In this document: piece after piece, positions 1-11,500 of the stretch | Position numbering within the stretch: the stretch's first letter is position 1 | Layout: each line of letters begins with the position of its first letter | Assembly (NCBI GenBank): GCA_947631185.1 | Contig: CANRKJ010000021.1 | Span: 1 to 42,742, forward strand | Direction: 5' to 3' | DNA length: 42,742 bases | Source: an uncultured Clostridia bacterium | GTDB taxonomy: Bacteria; Bacillota; Clostridia; TANB77; CAG-508 | Notes under the pieces: model-generated | The model's input: the letters and a program-made list of their open reading frames with translations, nothing else | The model's database searches: none | What the model was told of the DNA's origin: nothing | Made by a program: the position numbers and the translations under genes

Positions 1-3000
1 CCATACACTACCATCTGCATCTAGCATTACTACAAAGTTTTCTCCTGCAGATATTTGTATTATATTTGATACTTTTTTCATTTTTACTGGATAACAATTT
101 ACATCTGCTCCTGAAACATTTATTCCAAATTGTCCATAGTGATTATATCCCCATGAATATACTTCTCCATCTTTTGTTAAAGCATATCCTGTATAAAATC
201 CTGCTGTTATTTGTACTATGTCTTTTAATACATCTTCTCCATCTGGTCCTTTTACTGGTTTAAATACATCTTTATCATCAGTTGTACCATCACCTAATTC
301 TCCATGTCCATTATATCCTGTTGCCCATACTGTTCCATCTTCTTTTAATACTAATGTAAAATTATATCCTGAAGCCACATCTACTGCACCATCAAATTCA
401 ACTTTTTCTCCATTTTCATCTTCTCTTAAAGCTCTTTGTGGCACATTTCTATTTGTTTTATCTCCTAATCCTAGTTGTCCATTGCTATTATATCCCCAAG
501 TCCATACTGTTCTATCTGCTTTTAATGCAACAAAATGATTTCTTCCACCTACTATTTTAGGTTGAGTTTCTCCATCTTCTCCATTTACATTTACTTTTAC
601 AGCAGACCATAAATCATTATTTTCATTATGTACTTTTATATATGTAGTTCCTATTCCATTAGCAGTTATTTTTCCACTAGTATCAACATTAGCTACAGCT
701 TTATCCATAGATTCAAATGTACATTTATCTATTGGTAAAGTATCTTTTAATAGATTTAATCCCATTTCTAAACTACGTTCTATGTTGGATGTTTCACCTG
801 CTTTTTTGAAATTAACTACTTTATCTTTTACTTTTAACTTTATATTACTTATACACCATGGTTTAATTAAAGTCTCAACAGTTCCATTTCCAATTTCTCC
901 ATTAGCATTATAACCAACAGTAAAAATTCTTCCATCTTGATCTACTATTCCTGAAGTAGTATTTTCATCTTCATTTTTAGTTACTGTCATACATAATATA
1001 TCTTTATCTGCTTGTACTAAAGTTGGTTTATTTAGAGTGACATTATCTCCTGTAAACAATGCTCCATATACATTTTGTCCTGCTACATACATTCCACTAT
1101 TTTTTCCATCAATCTTTTGTCTTGAAATAAATGTTACTCTTCCTCCTGCTTGTATATGTTTTACAGATGCACTTGAGCCATCACCTATAAATTCATTTAT
1201 TTGTTTTATTAATGGTGTTTTTGTATAATCTCCTAATCCTAATTGACCATAATCATTAAGTCCAACAGTCCATACTGTTCCATCTTTTTTTAATATTACT
1301 GTATGATATGCACCTGAGGCAATTTCTTTAACTCCATATAAAATATTTTTTCCATCTGAATCTAGCATTTTTTGTGCAAATACTTGATTATTTTCATTAT
1401 TTATTCCTAATTGACCATATCCACCATAACCAGCTCCCCAAACACTTCCATTTGCATCTAACATGATGACATTATATAAGCCAGATGAAATTTGCATAAT
1501 ATTTGATACTTTTAACATTTTTTGTGGATATTGTTTTGTATCACCATTACCTATTCCAATTTGTCCATAATAACCATATCCCCATGAATACACTGTTCCA
1601 TCTTTTTTTAATGCATATGAAGTATGTACTCCTGTTGAGATTTGTACAACATCTTCTAAATATGCTCCTTTATCATCCATTTTTACTTTTGTAAACACAT
1701 TTGAGTTCGCATCTGTTCCATCACCTAATTTATAATAAGAATTATTTCCTGCACTCCATACAGTATTATCTTCTCTTAATATTAATGTAAAATTTCCATT
1801 TGCAGAAATGTCTATTGCATCATTTATAAGTTCTGTAGTTCCATCATCTGTTTTTGCCAAAGCTCGCACTGGTTCTGTTTGTTTATCATTATTTCCATTT
1901 CCTAACTGTCCACTACTATTTAATCCCCATGTCCAGACTGTTCCATCTGCTTTTAGTGCTACAAAATGATTATAACCAGCTTCTAATTTAGGTTGTGTTT
2001 TATTATCTTTTCCATTTACATTAACTTTTACAGCTTTATATAAATTATTTTCTTCATCTATAAGTTTTATATAAGTAGTACCTATTCCTACTGCTCTAAT
2101 AACTCCTGTAGTTTCACCTACTGTTGCAACTGATGAATCTAATGATTCAAATCTCATAGAGCTTGTCAAAAATTCACTTGTTTGTAAATTAAGCCCCATA
2201 ACTCTTTCATATGTAATTTTAGATTCATCACCAATATTTTCTAAATTTACTATATTATCAGAAGTAATTTTTATTTTTGAATCTTCTATATTAAATACTC
2301 TTAATTGGTCTGCTCCTCCAAAGGTTTCATTTCCTAATTCTCCTTCTACATTATATCCTGCAGTATAAATTCTTCCTTTAGTATCTACCATAGCACCTGT
2401 TTGATAATCAATATTTTTAGTCATTGCCATTAAAAGTACTTTTTTATCAGTTTGAACTTTTCTTAAACCAGTTATAGTTGTAGTATTCTCGCTTAGAGAT
2501 TGTCCACGATCTGTAAATCCTGCTACATATAGTTCATTACTATTAGTAGTCATCATTGTAGTATATCCTGTAGTAATAACATGTTTAACATCTGTAATTT
2601 GACTTTCTGTGTTTTCTAAATTCATTGGTTTAATCAAAAGAGAATTATTTGTAACACTCTTATTTGCTAATTGACCATATCCATTATATCCTACTCCATA
2701 AGCTTTTCCATCATCAGACAATAGTACAGTTTGTATCGTTCCTGCTGATACTTCTTTTATATTTTTAAGGAATTTTTTTCCTTCACTATCTAACATTTGT
2801 GTAGGCACATTTCTTTGGTCACCATTATTAATACCTAATTGGCCATATCCATTTGTACCTGCTCCCCAAACACTTCCATCTGATGCAACCATAACAATAA
2901 AGTTATCACCTGATGAAATTTGCATTATACTAGGAACCTTTAACATTTGCACAGGTTCACCATTTGGACTACCATTAGTTTTTGAGTTACCATACTGTCC

Positions 3001-4902
3001 ATAATAATTTCTACCCCAAGACCATACAGTTCCATCTTTCTTTATAGCATGTACAGTTTCCACATCAGCTGATATTGCAATAACATCTGAGATATTTGGA
3101 TTTTTTACAAAAGTTTTCTGGGTTTCTGTTCCTTCACCAGACATATTATATCCATTATATCCAGACATCCAAACTGTTCCATCATTTTTTAGTAAAACCG
3201 TATAACTTTTACCACATGCAATATCTACTATACCATCTATATTTACCTGTTCTGGTATAGCTCTATTTTTATCATCTCCTAAACCTAATTGTCCATAATT
3301 ATTTTGTCCCCATACCCAAACTGTTCCATCAGATTTTAAAGCTACAAAGAAATTATTACCTCCTTCAATTTTTGGATATGTAATTCCTTTAGTTTCGTTT
3401 ACATTAACTTTCACAAAACCATAAATCTTATTTGCCTCATCTTTAATTCTTACATAAGTTGTTCCGACTTCTCCAGCTACTATTGTATTACCACTAACAG
3501 TTGCAACAGATTTATCTAATGATTCATATGACAAATTTGTTGTTATATTTTGATTTAATAAATTTATTCCCAATTTAAATTCGCTTTCAATTTGAGAACT
3601 CTCTCCCTTATGTAAATTAACAACAGTATTTTTAGCAACAATTTTATAATCACTTATACTGTATGGTAAATATTTATATGATGTTTCAGTTGTTCCATTT
3701 CCTAATTGTCCTTCACCACTATATCCAACTGTATATATTCTACCGATTTCATCAACATATGCAGTTGTTTGATAATCAGGGTCTTTAGTAGATGCAATCT
3801 GAGTTACACTACATTCTGCAATAGTTTCCTCAAATTTGCTACGAACGGTTTCATTTCCTGAAACTAATACCCCATAATAATTTAGTCCAGTAGAATACAA
3901 TTTATTTGATTTCGTAATTATGTATGATGAATAAGCAGATGAATAAACTTTATCTACACTTGATACTGAAATTTGCTGTAATTTATTATAAGATTTATTA
4001 TCACCAATACCCAATTCACCATAATAATTATATCCTGTAGAATATGCTACACCGTTATTTTTCAAAATTATTGTATGATGTATACCTGCAGTTACTTCTT
4101 TTACATCTGTTAAACTTGTAGTTCCATCAGTGTCTTTCATATTATCCCAATTTTGTATATCGTTATTATTACCTAATCCCAATTGTCCATAACTGTTTTG
4201 TCCTGAAACATATACTTGACCATCTTTTGTAAGTGCTACTGTAAAATTTTCACCTGCAGAAACTTGTTTTATATTTTTTAAAGTGGTCTTATATGGAGAA
4301 TTTTGTTGACTTCTATCTCCTTTACCTAGTTGTCCAACATCATTACTTCCCCATTCATACAAATCTCCATCTTCTGTAATAGCATAAGCATTACTATAAC
4401 CTGCATAAATTGATTTTATAGCAGGTAAAGTTTCTCCATTACTGTCTGTAGTAATTTGAGTAAATTTATCTCTATCATTTGTATCACCTAAACCTAATTG
4501 TCCTTTATTATTTTGACCTACAGCCCAAACCGTTCCATCAGATTTCAAAGCTAAGTTGAAATATGAACCAGAAGCAACATCTACTACATCTTCTAAGCCC
4601 AAATCAATAGGCTGAGAAAAATTGACGTTTCTATCCTCTCGACAAAGCTGACCACAATTATTGCGACCCCAGCCATATAGTTTTCCATCAGCTGTTAAAG
4701 CGACAAAGTGTCTATATCCAGCTACTATCTTAACATTTTTGTTCTTAACCTCTATATTCAATTGACTTTCACCTTTTGTAGCTTTAAAAGTTTTTGTTGA
4801 AGCAATAAATGTTAAACTCACAGCTAATAAAACTAAAACTATTAAAATATTCGATTTCAATCTTTTCATCATTTTCGTCTTATATTTCTTACTTACTTTC
4901 AT
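1..4902 (-). CDS. Secreted RCC1/Big_2 repeat protein, 3' truncated by the window edge
   Basis: The frame stays open from an ATG at 4902 down to base 1 (1,634 codons) and runs out of the window, so the C-terminus is unknown. The N-terminus is basic (MKVSKKYKTKMMKR), followed by a hydrophobic stretch (ILIVLVLLAVSLTFIAS) that looks like a signal peptide or anchor. Then come RCC1 blades of the form DGTVWxWGxNxYGQLGxG. I count three complete groups of seven blades, each closed by a Big_2-type Ig-like domain (for example SVATVSGNTIVAGEVGTTYV), then three blades and the start of a fourth from another group. RCC1 groups of seven normally fold as a seven-bladed propeller used for binding; no ligand can be inferred. 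The start aligns with that of the giant gene upstream, so the two are tandem paralogues. Its Big_2 pre-segments (GINLL, GLNLL) most resemble modules 10-13 of the giant protein (GFNLL). It has its own promoter and lies beyond the giant gene's terminator. Confidence 0.93.
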   Translation of the reverse strand, partial: MKVSKKYKTKMMKRLKSNILIVLVLLAVSLTFIASTKTFKATKGESQLNIEVKNKNVKIVAGYRHFVALTADGKLYGWGRNNCGQLCREDRNVNFSQPIDLGLEDVVDVASGSYFNLALKSDGTVWAVGQNNKGQLGLGDTNDRDKFTQITTDSNGETLPAIKSIYAGYSNAYAITEDGDLYEWGSNDVGQLGKGDRSQQNSPYKTTLKNIKQVSAGENFTVALTKDGQVYVSGQNSYGQLGLGNNNDIQNWDNMKDTDGTTSLTDVKEVTAGIHHTIILKNNGVAYSTGYNYYGELGIGDNKSYNKLQQISVSSVDKVYSSAYSSYIITKSNKLYSTGLNYYGVLVSGNETVRSKFEETIAECSVTQIASTKDPDYQTTAYVDEIGRIYTVGYSGEGQLGNGTTETSYKYLPYSISDYKIVAKNTVVNLHKGESSQIESEFKLGINLLNQNITTNLSYESLDKSVATVSGNTIVAGEVGTTYVRIKDEANKIYGFVKVNVNETKGITYPKIEGGNNFFVALKSDGTVWVWGQNNYGQLGLGDDKNRAIPEQVNIDGIVDIACGKSYTVLLKNDGTVWMSGYNGYNMSGEGTETQKTFVKNPNISDVIAISADVETVHAIKKDGTVWSWGRNYYGQYGNSKTNGSPNGEPVQMLKVPSIMQISSGDNFIVMVASDGSVWGAGTNGYGQLGINNGDQRNVPTQMLDSEGKKFLKNIKEVSAGTIQTVLLSDDGKAYGVGYNGYGQLANKSVTNNSLLIKPMNLENTESQITDVKHVITTGYTTMMTTNSNELYVAGFTDRGQSLSENTTTITGLRKVQTDKKVLLMAMTKNIDYQTGAMVDTKGRIYTAGYNVEGELGNETFGGADQLRVFNIEDSKIKITSDNIVNLENIGDESKITYERVMGLNLQTSEFLTSSMRFESLDSSVATVGETTGVIRAVGIGTTYIKLIDEENNLYKAVKVNVNGKDNKTQPKLEAGYNHFVALKADGTVWTWGLNSSGQLGNGNNDKQTEPVRALAKTDDGTTELINDAIDISANGNFTLILREDNTVWSAGNNSYYKLGDGTDANSNVFTKVKMDDKGAYLEDVVQISTGVHTSYALKKDGTVYSWGYGYYGQIGIGNGDTKQYPQKMLKVSNIMQISSGLYNVIMLDANGSVWGAGYGGYGQLGINNENNQVFAQKMLDSDGKNILYGVKEIASGAYHTVILKKDGTVWTVGLNDYGQLGLGDYTKTPLIKQINEFIGDGSSASVKHIQAGGRVTFISRQKIDGKNSGMYVAGQNVYGALFTGDNVTLNKPTLVQADKDILCMTVTKNEDENTTSGIVDQDGRIFTVGYNANGEIGNGTVETLIKPWCISNIKLKVKDKVVNFKKAGETSNIERSLEMGLNLLKDTLPIDKCTFESMDKAVANVDTSGKITANGIGTTYIKVHNENNDLWSAVKVNVNGEDGETQPKIVGGRNHFVALKADRTVWTWGYNSNGQLGLGDKTNRNVPQRALREDENGEKVEFDGAVDVASGYNFTLVLKEDGTVWATGYNGHGELGDGTTDDKDVFKPVKGPDGEDVLKDIVQITAGFYTGYALTKDGEVYSWGYNHYGQFGINVSGADVNCYPVKMKKVSNIIQISAGENFVVMLDADGSVW

Positions 4903-4916
4903 CTTTGGTTTGGTTT

Positions 4917-4923
4917 CTCCTTT
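4917..4923 (-). promoter_or_regulatory. Ribosome binding site of the RCC1 paralogue, unusually distant
   Basis: AAAGGAG lies 14 nt before the ATG at 4902, longer than the usual 5-9 nt. The gap contains a tandem AAACC-A repeat. The corresponding leader of the giant gene has one AAACCA and a 6-nt gap, so a small duplication may have pushed this site away from the start. No better start codon is visible nearby. Confidence 0.6.
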
Positions 4924-4947
4924 ATATACTTAAATATATATACTTTT

Positions 4948-4976
4948 AATATAAAAATTTTTTTTCAGTATTTCAA
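4948..4976 (-). promoter_or_regulatory. Sigma-A-type promoter of the RCC1 paralogue
   Basis: Reading the minus strand, TTGAAA (4976-4971) is followed after exactly 17 bp by TATATT (4953-4948). This predicts a transcription start near 4941 and a leader of about 39 nt. AT-rich DNA makes chance matches likely, but position and spacing are right for the gene starting at 4902. Confidence 0.5.
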
Positions 4977-5416
4977 TCCCTTAAATTTTTATTTTTTTAA
5001 AAGATAATTTAAAAAAACTACGGAAATAAAGGTATTATATAAAATATATTATTTTGTTTACTTTTTTTATTATTTTTACAAAATTTTCCTTATCCACATA
5101 CGGGAACAACATTTTCAGGAATTTCTTTTAATTTTATTTTTAAAACATATTTTTGACGATTTTTAATGATTTTTTTGATATAAATACATTTATTTTCAAC
5201 TTTTTACCCAATTTTATTAATTTTTTTTTCAATTTACTAACTTTTTTCTTATATGATGAATAAAAAGCCCAATAAAATTACAAAAATAATGGTAAATTTT
5301 ATTATTTTAAAAAATCTGCTTTTTCCTTAGGGAATCAATAAAAATGCTCGACACAAATTCCAAAATATGCTAATTTTAGTGCATATAATAGTAAAGTAAA
5401 CCTTTCCTATTATATG
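4977..5416. other. AT-rich intergenic spacer, no gene seen
   Basis: About 440 bp of very AT-rich DNA with long T and A runs between the giant gene's terminator and the promoter of its paralogue. I see no reading frame with a ribosome binding site and no RNA gene. A single perfect DnaA-box-like 9-mer (TTATCCACA) sits at 5090-5098. It is isolated, so I do not call an origin. Confidence 0.6.
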
Positions 5417-5449
5417 AAAAAAGTAGGAAGTTAAAATAGCTTCCTACTT
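5415..5449 (-). terminator. Rho-independent terminator of the giant gene
   Basis: A perfect 10-bp inverted repeat, AAGTAGGAAG (5421-5430) against CTTCCTACTT (5440-5449), has a 9-nt loop. On the minus strand it is followed directly by a T run (TTTTTT). It lies about 80 nt past the stop codon at 5527 and should end the 31.5-kb transcript. Confidence 0.88.
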
Positions 5450-5483
5450 CTTCACAAATATTAATTTAAATATATTTATAACA

Positions 5484-5515
5484 TGTAGAAGGGCTCTTAT
5501 TAAGCCTCTTCTACA
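5484..5515 (-). other. Hairpin just after the giant gene's stop codon
   Basis: TGTAGAAG-GGCT pairs with AGCC-T-CTTCTACA, giving a 12-bp stem with one bulged base and a 7-nt loop, 12 nt past the stop. No T run follows on the minus strand, so it is probably not the terminator itself. It could protect the mRNA 3' end or act with the terminator at 5415-5449. Confidence 0.5.
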
Positions 5516-5526
5516 ATATTACTTAA

Positions 5527-8500
5527 TTAAAATTGATAATAACTATTTGGATCAATATCATTTCCATATCCACTAGCATTTCTCATTTCAAAATGTAAAT
5601 GATGTCCAGTACTATTTCCGTGGTTAGGATCACTTTCAGCTCCACCTTCTAAACCAATTTTTTGTCCTTGTGTTACTTTTTGACCTACTTGTACATCAAT
5701 TTCTGACAAATGTGCATAGAAACTGTATATTGTTTCCCCATTAACAACATGTTTAATTTCTACACAATTTCCAAAACCGTTTTGTACTCCTGCAAATGTT
5801 ACTTCACCATCAGCTATAGCTAGTATTTCTGTATGCCAATCTCCTGATAAATCTATACCTGTATGTTTCTTATATTCACCTGTTGTTGGATGTACTCTAT
5901 ATCCATATGGTGATGTTATTACATAATTACATTTTATTGGTAATATAAGTTTATCTTCTGTTTTTTCCTCTTCATTATCTTGTACATTTTCTTCTGTTTC
6001 TGGATTAGATATTTCCTCTTGTTCTACTGACATTATTTGAACCTGATCAGTAGTTGCAATTTCTGATGCAACTACTGCATCTGGATCAACCCAAACTTCT
6101 GATTCTTCTTGTTTATCATAATTGTTTTTCAATATATTTCTATCTAATTCATTTATAGCACCATCCTCATTTAAATCGAAATGTCTATTATCATCAGTTA
6201 TTGTAGCTCCAAAGTTTTTATTCATTGCTACTAAATCATCTATTTCTATATATCCAGATGTAATTACATCACCACCTAGAATTTCTTTTGTTTCTAATAC
6301 TGCTCCTAATCCATCTGTTATATCAATATTTGTAATTCTATGTTTTAAATATCCTGGTTTTGTAAATACAACATCATATACTCCTGGGTCTAATACTAAT
6401 TCATATGATCCATCTGGATTTATTTCAACATTGTCAATAACTTCTCTAACCTCTGTAGTTTCATCTACTGCTGTCTCTGGTCTAATATCTGCTGTTTGAT
6501 AAACCATAACATTACCTGTGTATTGTTTAGAAACATTATTATAAATTAATTGTCCTGTAATAGTTACTTTCTTAAATAATGTTAATGTATATATTCTAAC
6601 AGTTCCATCTGGTGCTGTTACAGTAATTGTTAATACTGTTGTTGATAATGTAGGTACTTTGGTTGTAGCTATATGTTCATATGAAGGTTCTTCATCTATT
6701 TGAACTTTTGCTTTTGGATTTGTCGTTGTAATTACAACATCTGACATGTTTACATTCTTAACAACATATTCCATACTATCTAAATCTACATTATCATTAT
6801 TTACTGTAATACTTTCTATTGAAGCATCATTTGATATCCTCTTTAATGTGATATTATAAGTTTCCTTTGAACCATCTTGTGCTACTATTACTACTGGAAC
6901 TACAATAGTATTTTCTGATAATTTTAGAGGAACCTTTACTGTAGATTCATAAGTTTCTGGATAATCATCTCCAATTTTTACTTCTGCAAATTGGCTAGAT
7001 GCTCTTACATGTATTAAAGCTGTTGTATCATCTTGTTTTATTTCTGTTTCATATGGATAGTCTATTTCCACACCATTAACTTCAACTAAAGCAAGAGTTA
7101 CATCTGAAGATTTTTTAATTAATTTTAATGTATAATATTCTGTCTCACCCATTTCAGATGTTACTGAAATTTTTACTTCAGTCTCATCTTTTTCTATAGG
7201 TATATTATCTAATGCCCTTCCTTCTTCTGTTACAGTGCCTAATCCGATTATAGCATATGGGTTACTAGATATAACTTCTACTTTTGAAGTTGTCGCATTA
7301 CTATCAATATATGCTGTATAAGTTTTTGAAACCGCATCATAATTCTTACACTCAATATCATCTACAAACACTGAATTTATTTGTGTACTTGGAGAAACTT
7401 TCTTTATATTTAAAATATATTCTCTTTCAACTCCCTTTTTAGAAGTTACTGTAATTATTACTTTAGTATATTTTGATTTATCTAATGTAATAGTTTCTTC
7501 AGTCTCATTAACATTAACTTGTAATTCATTGATTTGAACTTCAGCATAAGCATTTGTTGTAATTGCTTTTACAAGAGCTTCTTCATTAGTTTCTAGAACT
7601 TCTGCTTCATATTCACCATCATCATTCATATGAGCTTCTTTATTATCAACATAAACTTCTTTTAATGTATTGTCATCAGATATTTTTACAAGTTTAATAT
7701 TGTATGTTTCTGAATCCCCATTTTCAGCTGTTATAGTATATTGAACGATTGTTTCATCTGATTCTTCATCTAAAGCTTGAGTGAATTTTAATAAGTTCTC
7801 TGCAGAATGATCTCCACTTTCTATTGTCGCATATAAATCAACTGCTTTAATTTCTATTTCAACATTCTGCTTACTTGCATCAATGAATCTAGTATATGTT
7901 TTAGATTCTTCATCATATTCTTCTGGTTTTAGATCTACATTATCTACTTTTACATATTGTATATCTTTATTATCAGATACCTGTTTTATCAATACTTTAT
8001 ATGTATTAGTAGGTGCACCTTCTTGAGCTATTACTGTAATTGTAATTTCTGTTGTTTTATTTTCAAGTTGGATTTCTCTTTCTGATACCCAAATATTTCC
8101 TGTCTCATCTCCAATTTTTACAGTAGCATATTCATTATTTGCTACAGCTCTTAAAGTAACTTCTGTTGTTTCTTCTGGGACCTCAATTATATAATCATAA
8201 GTTCTATCTTCTCCATCTTCATATTCTTCCGGCTCTACATATTTATCATCACTATATAAATCAAGTAAATCACAATCTGTAGATTTTTTGTGTAATTCAA
8301 TCTTATAAACAAGAGAACTATTATCTTCTGCAACTACTGTCAAATATACATAAGTTACATCATTTTCTGTAACTGCTGGATAACTTAAAGTTTCAGTATT
8401 TGTTGTATCATCAATTGATAATTTAGCATAAGGACTCTTAGCTTTTATATCAATAGTTGCATTTTCACTACTTGCTGAAATAAATGTTCTAAATGTATGA

Positions 8501-11500
8501 CTTTCAGCATCATATTCTTCTTCTGTTAATAATGTACCATTTACTTTTACATATTCTAATTCTTTATTATCAGAAATTATATTTATTGTTAACTCATAAT
8601 CTTGTTGAACATTTTCATCTTCTGCTATTACTTTAATTGGTACTTTAAATTCTCTACCTTTGCCTGTTGTATCAACATCATGTACAAACTCTCCTCTATC
8701 TGGTCCAAGTTCACCATCTATCATGATTTGAGCTTCTAAACTTGATGCTTCTACATCGACTGTAGCAGTCAATAAACTTTCTAGAACATCAGCTTTATAT
8801 TTACCATCTTCATCTGGTTCAATAACTTTACCATTTACTGATAATTTAATAATTGTTGTATCTTTTGATAATTTCTTTATTATTAATGTTCTAGTTTCAA
8901 CTGTACCATCTTCTGCCATTACTCTAATCTCAAATACATTTTCTTCACTAGCTGTACTTACTGATACCGTTGCTTGAGATTTTACATAATCTTCTGCATC
9001 TATTTTTACACTTGCTTCTGGGTCAGCTGTTTTTACATAAATTTCTGAATCATTAATTGTATCATCAATTATTACTGTATATGTTTTATTTTCTTCATCA
9101 TATTGTTCTTCTGTAACAACTTGTTTATTTACTTGTATTTCTTCTATATCAGTGTTATTAGATATTCTTTCAATTTGCAATTTGTATTCTTTCTTATCTA
9201 CACCGTTTTGTGCTGTTACAGTAAATGTAACCTCTGTAATCTTCTGATCTGATAAAGTATAATTAATTGTGCTCTCTCCTAATGATGGACCTCTTGAAGC
9301 AATATCAACATATGCTAGAGGACTTGTTGCTTCTACTCTTATTTCTGCATCAGATACTCCAGACTCTACAGTAATATAGTAAATTTCTTCATCATCTTTT
9401 TCTATTAAAATTGTATCTTTACCGTTTACTGTAACTGATTGAACACCTGTCTCTGCTGATTCTTTTACAATATATACTATATAATTTGCAATTGAACCAT
9501 CTTCAGCAGTTACTAAAACTCTAATTGTTTCAACATCTTTTTCCATCTTTATCATCTTAGTAACTTCATGAACTTTATCTTCATCATCATCTAGTCTAAT
9601 CATCGCACCTTCTTGTGCTGTTTCAATGTGAAGTTCTACTTCTTCTAAGTTAGCTTTAACATATGCAGTATAAACTCCATCTTCTTCATCTATAGTTTTT
9701 TTATCTACAGTAACAAGTTGTAATGAATTATTACTTGAAACTTTGTTTATATTTACAATATATGTCTGTTCTTTTCCATTTTGTGCTTTTACTTTTACTT
9801 CTACCTTTGTAGATGTTTTATCTTGCATATCTAAACTATATTGGTTAATTTCCTTTGTAAATGCATTTCCTGCAATATTTACATCTGCATAAGGGCTTGT
9901 AGTCTTAGCTTCCATATCATAAGCCTCATCTTGAAGTGGTACTTTTACATAATATTCTCCTGAATCATCATCATATATTGCAAATTGTTCTCCAACCTTT
10001 ACATAATCTAATTCTGTATCATCAGACTTCTTAATTATTCTTAAAATATACTCTACTGAATCCTCTTCTATTGGTGAACTTACTTTAATTTTTATAACTG
10101 TTTCTTCTTGTTCTGTATTAACACTAAATTTTAATGATCCTGTACCTATATCTTCTACATCTTTTACTGATATTAAAGTTTCAGCTGATACTGCTGTAGC
10201 AGTTACTTCAGATATATCAGCATCTGTTTCAATCCATGCAATATATTCTCCTGATTCTTCATTATATGTTGCACTTTCATTATTTACTATAACAGACTCT
10301 AATTTTAATATATATTTTTTAATAATTGTTAATGTATATTCTTTTTCAGTACCATTTTCTGCTCTTACTGTAATAATTACATTTGTTGGAGTTGATCCAC
10401 TTTGTAATTCTACTGTATGAGTAGTCTCATGTTTATCAAAATCATTGCCTTCTATCTTAACAAAAGCTTCATCATGAGTAGTTGTTGCAGTTAAGTTAAC
10501 TTGAGTCCAATCAATTGGTACTATCATTTGATATGTGTTTTCAGAAGTTTGAATTATTTGTTCATCATCTATTTGATCAGCTTTTATTGATAATAATGAA
10601 TTATCATCTGAATATCTCTTTATTATCAATTCATAAATTTCTTCAGTTCCATCTTCTGCAGTAATCTTGATTTCAACTATCTTTTCCTCTGAAGTTGTAT
10701 TTATAGTTTCAGTATTTATATGAAGTTTTTCTTTATTTCCATCAATAGAAACCATAGATTTATCATCAACAGCTTGAACCTCGACATTTGTTGATGTATT
10801 ATTTCCTATTACTGCTACATATTTTCCGTCTGATTCAAATATTTCATTTTCATCTACAAATACATGCAATATATCTGTATTATTAGACATCTTAGTTACA
10901 TTTAATAAATATGTGTCTATAGTTCCATCTTCTGCTTTTACTTTTATATTAAATGTTGTTGTATTACCTGTTAATGTTCCTATAATTGAATCATAGTTAC
11001 TTGTTCCATCATCTCTTTCAATACCAACAATTGCTAAGTTAGAATCTGCTAATGCCTCGATATTTACTTCTGTAGTTGAATTTGGTACTTTTACATAATA
11101 CTGTCCATCTTCAGCTACATCAATAATTGCTCCATCAACTTTTACATATGCAAGTTTTGTATTTGATTCTTGTACAATAATTTCTAATACATAAGATTCA
11201 TTTGTTCCATCTTGAGCAGTAATATTAATTGTTGCTGTTGTAATATTAGAATTTGTATTCTTTGAAACAGTTTGTGTAGTTGTACCTTTAGCAGAATCAT
11301 ATGTATTTATTCTTACATCTGCTAAAGAGTCTTCTGCAGTAGCTGTTACCATATATTCAGCTAAAGTTCCTGGAACTTTTACTTGATATTTATTAGTGTA
11401 TTCTACAAGAGATGCCTCATAACCATTTACTGAAATACTCTTTACTCTTGTATCATCTGGTAATTCTCTAATAATTAATTTATATGTTTTTAATGTTCCA

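Noticed and set aside
5090-5098. Perfect DnaA box (TTATCCACA) in an AT-rich spacer, as a possible replication origin
   Set aside because: Only one box is visible, with no cluster and no dnaA, dnaN or similar gene nearby; a chance match is likely.
4903-5526. The left gene and the giant gene as one frameshifted gene
   Set aside because: They are separated by a stop, a strong terminator, 600 bp of AT-rich spacer, a promoter and a new signal peptide.
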